Below are positions 8,435 through 19,999 of a DNA stretch of 64,000 nt, in pieces. Each line of letters opens with the position of its first letter. The first letter of the stretch is position 1. The stretch comes from Bacillus pumilus (GTDB lineage Bacteria; Bacillota; Bacilli; Bacillales; Bacillaceae), in contig NZ_CP101833.1 of the NCBI RefSeq assembly GCF_024498355.1, forward strand, positions 229,001 through 293,000. The letters are read 5' to 3'. Under the pieces are notes generated by a model, which did no database searches, had not been told where the DNA came from, and was given only the letters and a program-made list of their open reading frames with translations. Both the position numbers and the translations under genes were made by a program.

Positions 8435-9277
8435 TTGGAGATACAGATTCAAAAGGTTCTAAACAATAATGTCATTAGTGTGATAGATGAACACGGAAAA
8501 GAAATTGTCGTCATGGGCAGAGGCATTGCTTTTCAAAGACGTCCCGGGGACCCGGTGGACGAAGCGTTAATCGATAAAGTCTTCCGCCTAGAAGATCATT
8601 CCGTTCACGAGCGGATGAAAATGCTGCTGCAAGAGGTCCCGTATGATGTGGTCAAGGTGACCGAGGAAATGATTCAATATGCACATACAAAGCTGAACCG
8701 AAGATTAAACGAAAGTCTGCATGTATCGCTCGCAGACCATATTCATTACGCCATCGAACGATTAAAGAAAAATCACCTGATTGAGAATTCGCTCATTTGG
8801 GAGATTAAACGCTTATACAAAGATGAATTTCTCGTGGCGAAAGATTGTCTTGAGATGATTGAAGAGCGTCTTCATATTGAACTGCCTGATGATGAAGCGG
8901 GCTTTATTGCCATGCATATCATTAATGCAGAGCTGAATGAGGATATGAATACGACGGTCAATATCACAAAAGAAGTCAATGCTATTCTCACCATTGTGAA
9001 ATATCATCTCAACATGGAGTTTGATGAGGACTCACTCAACTTTTACCGTTTTCTCACGCATTTGCGCTTTTTCGTTCAGCGTCTGATCAACGAAACATTA
9101 CTTGCCAGCGAAGATCAGGATTTATACCAGCTGATCAAAGTGAAATATCCAAAGGCATACGAATGTGCAAAGAAAATCGCAGAATATGTCTATCAAACGT
9201 ATCATCGAGATCTTACATCAGAGGAAATGCTGTACCTGGCAATTCATTTGAATCGGCTCATCAAACGAGAGGAATAA
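8435..9277 (+). CDS. licT: LicT/BglG-family transcriptional antiterminator
   Basis: This is an RNA-binding antiterminator. An N-terminal CAT domain (KVLNNNVISV...GRGIAFQ) binds the RAT hairpin, and two PRD domains follow (about 65-170 and 175-280) with conserved histidines (DHIHYAIE, FIAMHIINAE, YLAIHLNR) phosphorylated by HPr or the beta-glucoside EII. It controls the downstream PTS operon through the leader at 9377-9468. The start is uncertain: TTG at 8435 is only three bases from GGAGG, while alignment to LicT puts residue 1 at an ATA codon (8441) with ideal spacing. Confidence 0.92.
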   Translation: MEIQIQKVLNNNVISVIDEHGKEIVVMGRGIAFQRRPGDPVDEALIDKVFRLEDHSVHERMKMLLQEVPYDVVKVTEEMIQYAHTKLNRRLNESLHVSLADHIHYAIERLKKNHLIENSLIWEIKRLYKDEFLVAKDCLEMIEERLHIELPDDEAGFIAMHIINAELNEDMNTTVNITKEVNAILTIVKYHLNMEFDEDSLNFYRFLTHLRFFVQRLINETLLASEDQDLYQLIKVKYPKAYECAKKIAEYVYQTYHRDLTSEEMLYLAIHLNRLIKREE

Positions 9278-9292
9278 AGAATAGATTTTCAA

Positions 9293-9306
9293 AGAAAGCG
9301 TTGACA
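9293..9306 (+). promoter_or_regulatory. CcpA cre site over bglP -35
   Basis: agaaagcgttgaca matches the cre consensus TGWAARCGYTWNCW at all but two positions and covers the -35 hexamer. Glucose repression of the beta-glucoside operon is therefore expected. Confidence 0.7.
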
Positions 9307-9329
9307 TGAGAAAAGGTGAGTGGTACTAT
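9301..9329 (+). promoter_or_regulatory. Sigma-A promoter of beta-glucoside PTS operon
   Basis: TTGACA (9301-9306), exactly 17 bases, then TACTAT (9324-9329). It lies just upstream of the RAT leader. Confidence 0.85.
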
Positions 9330-9376
9330 TTGCTCATAAACATAAAAGAATACGGTTTCACAATGATCGTCTTAGA

Positions 9377-9406
9377 GGATTGTGACTGTTCGGCAGGCAA
9401 AACCTA
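9377..9406 (+). promoter_or_regulatory. RAT antiterminator RNA element
   Basis: This matches the ribonucleic antiterminator bound by LicT-type proteins (GGATTG...GGCAGGCAAAACC). Its 3' half overlaps the left arm of the following terminator, so the two structures are mutually exclusive. Confidence 0.9.
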
Positions 9407-9468
9407 AACGTTCACTGAAAAAGCGCAATGGCAAGTTGCGACTATTTTTGGTGCCCGTTTAGGTTTTT
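9400..9468 (+). terminator. Leader terminator controlled by LicT
   Basis: Arms aacctaaacg (9401-9410) and cgtttaggtt (9456-9465) are followed by a T run. A nested hairpin (cgcaa / ttgcg, 9424-9440) sits in the loop. Confidence 0.85.
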
Positions 9469-9513
9469 ATTTTGCCTAAAAACGTATTTTTTTGAAAAAA
9501 AGGGGGTTTTTGT

Positions 9514-12814
<3,301 letters not shown>

Positions 12815-12851
12815 CAAATAAAAAAGCCAATCACCTTATGCGGGTTGATAT

Positions 12852-13263
12852 TATCCCCTCTAAGTAGACAGTGTAAAAAGCCCGAAGAACATATCTTGGC
12901 TGTTACACTATACTTGGAGGGGATTTTTTATGGCGAGAAAAGGACAACACTTTCAACACTATACGAAAGAATTTAAGATGAAAGCTGTCAAAATGTACGA
13001 AGAAGGAAATAGAAACTATCGCTCATTATCTGAAGAATTAGGTCTCCGAAGTTCCACTCAGCTAAAAAGTTGGGTCAGAAAATATCGTGAAGGACAATCT
13101 TTTGAAGACCAAAGAGGAAAAACATACAAAGTCAGAAAATCCTTTTAGTGGACGTCCTAAATTAACGTTTAAAAGTGTGGAAGAAGAAAGAGATTATTTA
13201 AAGGCACAGGTAGAATACTTAAAAAAGCGTTATCCAAATCTTCACGGGGAGGACGGATTCTGA
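12852..13263 (+). mobile_element. IS3-family insertion sequence remnant
   Basis: A left-end-like sequence with its own promoter region and ribosome-binding site (cttggagggg) precedes an orfA-type reading frame. No orfB (integrase) sequence follows, so the element has lost at least two-thirds of its length. Boundaries are approximate; the right end may be the gggggtcagtcccc palindrome near 13302-13315. Confidence 0.65.
12930..13263 (+). pseudogene. IS3-type transposase OrfA, frameshifted
   Basis: The first 72 codons encode a helix-turn-helix typical of IS3/IS150 OrfA (EFKMKAVKMYEEGNRNYRSL, SWVRKYREG) and then stop. In the +1 frame the usual continuation is readable: SENPFSGRPKLTF, then a leucine-zipper-like EEERDYLKAQVEYLKKRYP, ending at 13263. 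The shift maps to the A5 tract near 13120, where four As would restore the frame. With orfB absent, the element is inactive. Confidence 0.75.
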
Positions 13264-13323
13264 AGACTGCACGGTTTGAAGCTGTTCATGATCCCTGTCT
13301 CAAAAACGGGGGTCAGTCCCCAT

Positions 13324-13659
13324 TTATAAGGGCTTTTCTTTTTTAGCATCGTAATCTTTAATAATTTCAATTGGATCAATTGCATCATCATCTTGTACAT
13401 ATTGCTCTACATAAGGAGTCATCAATTTCTCAAACTGATTTTCATCATCTACTAAAGCAATACAAGTTTCATATCCTTCAAAATCAGATGGGTATAAATT
13501 TGCAACAGCACTACCAGTTTTTAAAGCCTGATCTATCGCATTTTTTAATTCCAATAGACCCTTCCTGTTTCCTAAAATCAATGCTTCTCTATGATGAGTT
13601 TCTTGAGCATATATATTACACATCTCTAAAATATCATCATCATCCACTTGAATAGACAT
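13324..13659 (-). CDS. Putative orphan immunity protein
   Basis: A 111-residue acidic, soluble protein that I cannot place in a named family. Its size, acidity (DDDDILEMC, EQYVQDDDAID) and position amid mobile-element debris are typical of immunity proteins for secreted polymorphic toxins in Bacillus. No toxin gene lies nearby. AGGTG before the ATG at 13659 supports translation. A short ggggact-gacccc hairpin with Ts about 10-25 bases after the stop could terminate it. Confidence 0.6.
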   Translation of the reverse strand: MSIQVDDDDILEMCNIYAQETHHREALILGNRKGLLELKNAIDQALKTGSAVANLYPSDFEGYETCIALVDDENQFEKLMTPYVEQYVQDDDAIDPIEIIKDYDAKKEKPL

Positions 13660-13797
13660 ACAAAAGGCACCTCCAGAGTAAAATTTAGTTAATTATATAA
13701 TATATAATTCTTGATGCCAAAATGCCAAGACCTCAAACGTCTCATTGGCTGCTTTATCCTCATTTTCTTCAATCCTGATTAGATCTCCTTCCTAGCA
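13660..13797. other. AT-rich spacer with protein scraps
   Basis: There is no complete gene. On the minus strand a short stretch reads LIRIEENEDKAANETFEVLA in one frame without a start, which may be a residue of a decayed gene between the immunity-like gene and the DUF3967 fragment. Confidence 0.35.
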
Positions 13798-13980
13798 TCA
13801 ATACGCTATTTCCAAAACTGCCACCAACATTTTTTTGTCCTTCTTTTTCCTCCTGCTCTGCTCCGTTGCCGCAATTAATTTTTTAGTTTCTTGAGTTTCT
13901 CTTATGGCCTCTAACAGCTTTTTATCTCTTTCAATAAGACTGCTTTGTATGTATTCTTGCTGTTTTTTCAACTTGCTAGA
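13798..13980 (-). pseudogene. DUF3967 C-terminal fragment
   Basis: The minus strand encodes a coiled-coil-like segment (KLKKQQEYIQSSLIERDKKL then LLEAIRETQETKKLIAATEQ) followed by a basic tail. This resembles the DUF3967 C-terminus of MerR-like DNA-binding proteins common on Bacillus plasmids and phages. The N-terminal DNA-binding part is missing. Upstream of about 13980 the frame runs on antisense to the arr fragment, so the homology breaks there and a rearrangement junction is likely. Confidence 0.6.
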
Positions 13981-14390
13981 AGTTACAAATTCCATCTTAT
14001 CCTGGTCCGTTTTTTCATGGGACGAAAGCAGAGTTGAAGATTGGAGACCTGCTTGAACCGCAGCACTTATCGAATTATCAGGATCAAAAATCAAACCATA
14101 TCTATTTCACCGGAACATTAAACGCTGCTAAATGGGGTGCTGAATTAGCAAGGTCTGATTCGAAAGAGAGAATTTACATTGTAGAACCGTTAGGCGAGTT
14201 TGGAAATGATCCAAATTTGACTGATAAAAAATTTCCTGGCAATCCAACACGTTCTTATCGATCAAAATCTCCTTTGAAAATAGTCGCAGAATTAGGTTCA
14301 TGGGAAAGACATTCTGATGAAGAAATCAATCATATGCTGTCATCTTTAAAAAAGTTAAGTGAAGAAGGAAAAAATGTCATATACGATTGA
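13980..14390 (+). pseudogene. arr: Rifampin ADP-ribosyltransferase, 5'-truncated
   Basis: The translated frame reads GPFFHGTKAELKIGDLLEP, HIYFTGTLNAAKWGAELA, IYIVEPLGEFGNDPNLTDKK and FPGNPTRSYRS, the hallmark blocks of Arr, which inactivates rifampin by ADP-ribosylation at its ansa bridge. About the first 20 residues are missing: the frame closes at a TAG at 13977 and no start precedes the catalytic histidine block. Initiation at an internal TTG (14034) would drop that histidine (FFHGT). The gene is therefore probably inactive. Confidence 0.75.
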
Positions 14391-14414
14391 TGAACCATAC
14401 ATCTAAATAACATG

Positions 14415-14446
14415 AAGGCCGCCTGATCAACAGGGCGGCCTTTTGT
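14415..14446. terminator. Terminator between arr remnant and mng operon
   Basis: The GC-rich stem aaggccgcc / ggcggcctt with a 10-base loop lies just after the end of the minus-strand regulator gene. Confidence 0.8.
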
Positions 14447-14452
14447 TCTTTC

Positions 14453-16372
14453 TTATTGAAACAGCGCATGCATCAGTTCATCGAATGTTTTTGCTTTCTT
14501 GAGTGAGTGAATGCGGTCTGGACTGTCCAGTAAATCGACGGCTTGCTCAAAAAATTGGTTCATGCAGGCAGCGTCATCTTTATGAATGGCTAATAAGAAA
14601 ATAAGTGATACTTGATCCCCCTGCCAGTTAATCGGCTGTTTCAGGCGTGCGATGGCTACGCAGGAGATGCCTTCATTTGTGATGAGCGGGTGCGGCATCG
14701 CAATCCCTTTGCCAAGATAGGTAGATGACATTTGCTCCCGCTCAAGCACCGAGGATCGAAAAGAAGGTGATACAAGCTGATACGCCTCTAAACGGCTGCA
14801 TAGCGTGTCTAATACCTCATCTTTGCTTGATAAATGAGCATCCAATAAAGTCAATCGTTCTTGGAAGAAGCCCATCAGCTCTTTGGAGGGTGAACCGTGT
14901 CCGTTTAATAAATGAATGACCTCACTCACGCGCTGTACATCATGATGTTCAAAAAAGGCGTTGACCTGAATCATCGGTTTTCCCTTTGATGCTAGCGGGA
15001 CGGTTGTGATGATGACATCACAGGGCAAAGAGGTGCTAAATGCATAATCTTGATAAGAATAGAGCTCGACAATCTCAAGTTCATGCTGAAAGGCGGCCTT
15101 CAATTTAATTTCAAGCAGTCTTGCCGTCCCTAGTCCAGATCCGCACACGATAATGGCTTTCTTTTTTTGCGAGGTGCCGAGCTGACTTCTTTCAAATGAA
15201 GCAGCGATATGCAAGGCAACATATGCGGCCTCGTCTTCATTTGGTGTACGCACCAGCTGTAAAGCATTCAGTCCGCTGACAGCCAAGTCAAACGGGTAAG
15301 GATAAGACGCTTTGATCTCATGCAAAAGCGGGTTTTGTAAGGACACGCCGTATTGGATTCGATTTAATAATGGCTTCATATGAAGCATCAAGTCTTGCCG
15401 CAGGATGTCATCATCAGCAAAGCGATGTCCGCTTGTTCTTTCAATGTACTGGAGAAATACCGTAACCGCCTGCCGTACTTCCTCTGTCGTTTGATGCTGG
15501 TCAGCTTCTTTCCACGTTTGATTCGCCAAGAGATGCATCACTAAGTAATCTGTTTCATCCTCTGACAAGGTAACATGAAAAGTGTCGCTTACTTGCTGAG
15601 TGATTTTTTCGGCAATTTTAGTGAACACTGGCGACCTTTGTGTGCGTTCGGTGCTGGCGGATATTCTCTGTTCTTTTCGTGTTTGCTGAATCGCAATGGC
15701 TAAATGAATAACTAAATTTTTTAGGGCAATGTCTTTAATGAGTAATGATTCCTGATACAGATTCGTCAGCACAATGGACCGAATGGTTTCAAGAGAAATA
15801 TCAGGAAAATGAAGCTGCTCCCGCTCGGTGATATTTGATAGCGCAGGCTCTTCCTCAAGCAGCAAGTCTGCATAGCACGTTCTTTTTTGCAATTCGTCTC
15901 CCTCAACCTTTAAGCCAAAGCCAGGCTTTGAAACAAGGGTCATGCCATAACGGGTTAATAGTTCTCGTCCTTTTTTTAAATCACTGCTGACCGTCATGCG
16001 GCTGATAAACAGCTCTTCAGCCAATTGATCAATTTTTAAGTAATTAGATTGAAGCAATAGTTTTCTCATCATAAATCGTACACGCTCTTCTGGCATGACG
16101 GGTACGAGAGAGCGGGCAGGAAGCTTCTGTTGATGAAGCCAAAGCAGGAAAGCGTCTTGGTCACTCGTTAAGAGAGTGTATCCTCTCCCGCGGATGGTCT
16201 TAATGATGGCCCCGGCTTCCTTTAATAGCTCATTTGCTTCTTTAATTAAATTGCGGATGGAGCGGTCAGATAAGCGAAAAGAGGCAGTTAGCTCCTCCAG
16301 CTTCACGAACCCTTTCGTTTCAAATAGCCGCTGAATGAGCTGATAGGTTCGAGTATCTGCCGTCATCATCAT
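14453..16372 (-). CDS. PRD-containing PTS-regulated activator
   Basis: A 639-residue multidomain regulator of the ManR/MtlR/LicR class. Two N-terminal helix-turn-helix domains (about 5-70 and 85-165) precede two PRDs (about 190-405), an EIIB(Gat)-like domain with Cys in IVCGSGLGTARLL, and a C-terminal EIIA(Fru/Mtl)-like domain with His in AMPHP. PTS phosphorylation of these sites tunes DNA binding. It is last in the alpha-mannoside PTS operon, and its ATG overlaps the stop of the ROK kinase gene (ATGA). It most likely activates this operon. Confidence 0.9.
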   Translation of the reverse strand: MMMTADTRTYQLIQRLFETKGFVKLEELTASFRLSDRSIRNLIKEANELLKEAGAIIKTIRGRGYTLLTSDQDAFLLWLHQQKLPARSLVPVMPEERVRFMMRKLLLQSNYLKIDQLAEELFISRMTVSSDLKKGRELLTRYGMTLVSKPGFGLKVEGDELQKRTCYADLLLEEEPALSNITEREQLHFPDISLETIRSIVLTNLYQESLLIKDIALKNLVIHLAIAIQQTRKEQRISASTERTQRSPVFTKIAEKITQQVSDTFHVTLSEDETDYLVMHLLANQTWKEADQHQTTEEVRQAVTVFLQYIERTSGHRFADDDILRQDLMLHMKPLLNRIQYGVSLQNPLLHEIKASYPYPFDLAVSGLNALQLVRTPNEDEAAYVALHIAASFERSQLGTSQKKKAIIVCGSGLGTARLLEIKLKAAFQHELEIVELYSYQDYAFSTSLPCDVIITTVPLASKGKPMIQVNAFFEHHDVQRVSEVIHLLNGHGSPSKELMGFFQERLTLLDAHLSSKDEVLDTLCSRLEAYQLVSPSFRSSVLEREQMSSTYLGKGIAMPHPLITNEGISCVAIARLKQPINWQGDQVSLIFLLAIHKDDAACMNQFFEQAVDLLDSPDRIHSLKKAKTFDELMHALFQ

Positions 16373-17253
16373 TGCGCCGCTCCTTGTGCCTGTAAGGCAT
16401 CAGTACCAAGAGCGATTGCGCCCATTAAACCAGATAATCCGTCAAAGGATGGCTTTGTGATAATTTCAATTAAAGGCTTTGGCAGTTGCAAATACCCATG
16501 AAGCCGCTTCTCTGTTTCATTAAGAATGAGCGGCAGCATAGCTGGCTGTTTCATCACACCTCCGCCAAGAATGATACGCTCTGGTGAAAGAGTGAGTAAT
16601 AAATTGGCGGCCATTTGCCCGAGGTAGTAGGCATGAAGTGACCAGGCAGGATGATCTTCTGGCAGCATTTGTGCCAATGTATGATAGCGTTCTTCTATGG
16701 CGGGTCCAGATGCCAGTCCCTCTAAACAATCATGGTGAATAGGGCAGCAGCCGCCATAGGTATCGTGAGGATGGCGCTGGACTGTGACATGGCCCATTTC
16801 TGGATGCAGCAATCCATGAATGAGGCGATTTTCAATATATGCACCGCCGCCTATTCCAGTTCCAACGGTGATGTAAACCAAAGAAGCAGGATTTTCTGCT
16901 TCAGTCGAAAAACGGGCTTCCCCGAGCGCTGCACAGTTCACATCAGTATCAAGCTTCATAGGGAGCCCGAGCGCTTGTTTTAAGGTAGAGAGTAATGGAA
17001 ATTGGCGCCACGCTGTTTTCGGTGTGTCTAAAATCGTCCCATAGCTTGGGCTGTGTTCCTTCACATCGACCGGCCCAAACGCCCCAATTCCAAGTGCATC
17101 GACTGGATGCTCTGTATAATAATCGATCACTTTTTGGCATGTTTCATCTGGATTCCCTGTTGCAAAGGAAGTCATGTGTTCAATCGTTCCGTCTGTTTTT
17201 CCGTAGCCGCAGACAAATTTCGTACCGCCTGCTTCAATGCCTCCAATTCTCAT
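16369..17253 (-). CDS. ROK-family sugar kinase
   Basis: A 294-residue ROK kinase resembling fructokinase/mannokinase GmuE (YdhR). The ATP-binding GGIEAGGTKFVCG starts the protein. The ROK signature and zinc-binding segment (HPEMGHVTVQRHPHDTYGG, then CCPIHHDCLEGLASG) lies at about 155-190. In this operon it would phosphorylate the free hexose released by the mannosidase. ATG 17253 lies about eight bases from GGAGGG; a TTG six bases earlier is too close. It overlaps the regulator gene by 4 bases. Confidence 0.9.
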   Translation of the reverse strand: MRIGGIEAGGTKFVCGYGKTDGTIEHMTSFATGNPDETCQKVIDYYTEHPVDALGIGAFGPVDVKEHSPSYGTILDTPKTAWRQFPLLSTLKQALGLPMKLDTDVNCAALGEARFSTEAENPASLVYITVGTGIGGGAYIENRLIHGLLHPEMGHVTVQRHPHDTYGGCCPIHHDCLEGLASGPAIEERYHTLAQMLPEDHPAWSLHAYYLGQMAANLLLTLSPERIILGGGVMKQPAMLPLILNETEKRLHGYLQLPKPLIEIITKPSFDGLSGLMGAIALGTDALQAQGAAQ

Positions 17254-17310
17254 GATCAATGCCCTCCATTAAAGAGGGACGGAATCCAAATGGATCCCGC
17301 CCCTACATGT

Positions 17311-19971
17311 TCATTTTTTCTTTACAATGTAGGTTTGTACCTGACAAGGTGTGAGCGGTTCAATCTGTAATGATCCATGTTGTGCTTTGAGTATATGTCC
17401 TTCAGGTGTTTCGCCTAAATTCGCTGTTTCTCCGTGTTGTAGAGATGAACTATTGATTGAAGCGGCTGTTTGACGCGTTAAATATGGATTGAAGAGACGG
17501 ATGACAATGCCTGTTCCATGCTCTTCCTTTTTCAAGGCGCTTAGAACGGCTCCGTCTGTTTCAATGTCAAGCAGGCTATAAGTAGATTGTAAGTCTTCTT
17601 CTTCATCTCGGAAAGAAAAAATTAAACGACCGTTTAAAAAGTCTGCCCGCCCGTAGCATTGAACTGGGGTGGTATACCGCTTGGCAAGCAGCGCTAAGTG
17701 TCCTTCGCTTACTGCTTCTTGGCTATAGTGCATGCCAAATGAGAACGATAGCGCGCCTTGAAGCTGAGCGTCAGGTGTCTCAACGATTTTTTCCCCAGAT
17801 GCCCGGCCAGGACGGTAAAGAAGATTTTCTTTCCCCATCTTTCCGAAACATCGGAAGAGGGTGTAAGCAATCGTTGTGTAGTCTTCGCCTGTGATTTGGT
17901 ATTCTCTCACACAGTCGGTCAAAAGAGTGACGCCGTAGGCTTCATCACGAAGTGCAACAAATGATTGCATCGGTTCAATGGTGATCGGCTTTTCTTCCCA
18001 ATGCTCATTGCTCCACCATTCAAGCTCTTGCGTCAGCTCTGTTGGACGTTCGATTGTGCCAAACTGCTGATCGCTCAGTGATACTTTTGATGCAATGGCT
18101 GTATCAAAGAGTACACGCAGACGATGGTCTAACGCATGGTTGTCGACATCCACATGAAAACGGATGACAGCCTCATCTTTATTTAACGCCACCTTCGCTG
18201 TGATTGGGAGGGAAGTCGTGACCTTTTGCTCCGATCGTTCCTTTAAGTCATACGGGACAGTGAGATGAAGCTGGATGGTAAGCTCCTCCTGTAACCCGCT
18301 TTTAGACACTGTGATGCCTGCTGATGAGATATCTTTAGACGATACATAAAGATCCTCACGCGGTGGTGAATAGTTGTAGGAATCCCCATCGTCTCCATTG
18401 TCTTCAAAGATCATTTGCTCAGAGAATGTTCGTCCTGTTTGTTTATCAGTGATCTCGAGTGACCCATTGTCATTTGCCGCAATGCGGTAATACGTATTTT
18501 CAATGACACGGCCCTCTGTTTGTTCCCATACGGATTCGCTTGATTCATCGAAGACCATGCTGACTTGTGTATAACCAACTGATGGTAAATCGATTGCTTC
18601 AATGAGCAGAACGGCTTTCCATACTTGTTTTGGCATGTACACCTCTTTGCTTGGATTAAGAGAAATTTGCTGTGCCAAGACATAATCAGTGACATCGCTT
18701 TTGCTTTTCACCGTGTAGTGAAGAGTTCTTCCGTTTGCGTCTTTTAGCGTAAAAGGACGTTCCGTGATAAAGGTTTCGACTTCAATGACTTCAGAACGCT
18801 TTGAAGGCAATGTATTAAATAAAGTGAACGTGATTTCTTGCTCTGTTTGCAGTCGAATGGCGATGAGACGCATGTGTAAATCGACAAGGTTCTCGGCGAT
18901 TTCTTTTGCCTGCTTGTAGCGGAAGAAGACGTCTTGATTCGTCGTGTCACTATTACAGCCGCCAATGCTGTCGTGCGCTGCATTCTCAAACATGAGGTAC
19001 CAAATATCACGAACGGTGTCATGCGGATAATCGTGCCCGAGTGAATAGCTGATCGTTAAGATGGGTTCCATCACATTAACGAGATAGTTTTCAATTTGAT
19101 TGTTTAAGATTTTTAAATCTGCTCTTGTTGAAAAAATAGATTTATGAATCCGCATATGCTTCGCATGAATGAGCTCTCCTTGTAATGTGTCAAAAGACGT
19201 CCGCTCTTTTTTCACCGCTGCAATGTAATCTTCTAGACTGCTGATTTGATAGTGATGCTCGTCAAGATTGGCTTTTTCTAATAAGTCAGGCAGGTTTTTG
19301 CGGATAGGTGCCTGGTCAAAGCCATTTGGAAAATAGACATTCTTTGTGGTCGCCTTTGCTTGCAGCGCACCGATTTTTTCAGACAGAAAAGCTTGTAATT
19401 CCTCATCCTTCTCAGGAATATTTCCACCGTAGTAGTAGCCAAATGGCAGGTTCACTGCAAAGACTTCACTGCCATCAGCGCCTCGCCAATTGAATTCTGT
19501 ATGATTCGTCATATGGTCAGAAACGCCACGCCAAAATGCTGTATCTACAATGCCAAAGCCTTGATAAATTTGAGGCATTTGTGCGGATTGACCGAAGGAG
19601 TCAGGGACATAACCGACTTTCATGACATGGCCAAACTGCTGACAGCGCTCAATTCCATATTGCAGGTTACGTACAATCGATTCACCTGAAATGACGAGCT
19701 GATCGGTTTGTGTATACCATGGGCCGATGATGAGGCGTTTAGCCGTGACGAGCTTTTTGATTCGATTTTCATCCTCTGGACGCCATTTGAGGTAATCGTC
19801 CAATAAGGATGCCTGGGCATCGAGCATGAAGTAATGGAACCTTTCATCTGTTTCAAGGGTGTCTAAAATGTCCATTACGCTTTTCATTAAGTAGATACGG
19901 GAGCGGGAGGTGGTGAAATACCATTCCCGGTCCCAGTGTGTATGTGGAATCACATGTACATTGACAGTCAT
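17311..19971 (-). CDS. mngB: GH38 alpha-mannosidase (MngB-like)
   Basis: An 886-residue glycoside hydrolase family 38 enzyme. The N-terminal HTHWDREWY supplies metal ligands H10, H12 and D14, and D124 in VPDSFGQSAQMPQ is the expected nucleophile. Length is close to E. coli MngB, which hydrolyses 2-O-(6-phospho-alpha-mannosyl)-glycerate to mannose-6-phosphate and glycerate. It is cytoplasmic, with no signal peptide. The operon of a fructose-type PTS and a ROK kinase supports a role in alpha-mannosyl substrates; the exact glycoside is not certain. Confidence 0.88.
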   Translation of the reverse strand: MTVNVHVIPHTHWDREWYFTTSRSRIYLMKSVMDILDTLETDERFHYFMLDAQASLLDDYLKWRPEDENRIKKLVTAKRLIIGPWYTQTDQLVISGESIVRNLQYGIERCQQFGHVMKVGYVPDSFGQSAQMPQIYQGFGIVDTAFWRGVSDHMTNHTEFNWRGADGSEVFAVNLPFGYYYGGNIPEKDEELQAFLSEKIGALQAKATTKNVYFPNGFDQAPIRKNLPDLLEKANLDEHHYQISSLEDYIAAVKKERTSFDTLQGELIHAKHMRIHKSIFSTRADLKILNNQIENYLVNVMEPILTISYSLGHDYPHDTVRDIWYLMFENAAHDSIGGCNSDTTNQDVFFRYKQAKEIAENLVDLHMRLIAIRLQTEQEITFTLFNTLPSKRSEVIEVETFITERPFTLKDANGRTLHYTVKSKSDVTDYVLAQQISLNPSKEVYMPKQVWKAVLLIEAIDLPSVGYTQVSMVFDESSESVWEQTEGRVIENTYYRIAANDNGSLEITDKQTGRTFSEQMIFEDNGDDGDSYNYSPPREDLYVSSKDISSAGITVSKSGLQEELTIQLHLTVPYDLKERSEQKVTTSLPITAKVALNKDEAVIRFHVDVDNHALDHRLRVLFDTAIASKVSLSDQQFGTIERPTELTQELEWWSNEHWEEKPITIEPMQSFVALRDEAYGVTLLTDCVREYQITGEDYTTIAYTLFRCFGKMGKENLLYRPGRASGEKIVETPDAQLQGALSFSFGMHYSQEAVSEGHLALLAKRYTTPVQCYGRADFLNGRLIFSFRDEEEDLQSTYSLLDIETDGAVLSALKKEEHGTGIVIRLFNPYLTRQTAASINSSSLQHGETANLGETPEGHILKAQHGSLQIEPLTPCQVQTYIVKKK

Positions 19972-19999
19972 TGATCAACGACACCTTTCTTTGTTCAAA

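Noticed and set aside
8405..9277. licT start at GTG 8405
   Set aside because: The promoter at 8372-8400 predicts transcription beginning at about this base, leaving no leader or ribosome-binding site.
14034..14390. Functional arr starting at TTG 14034
   Set aside because: No ribosome-binding site, and the catalytic FFHGT block lies upstream of it, so the product would lack a key histidine.
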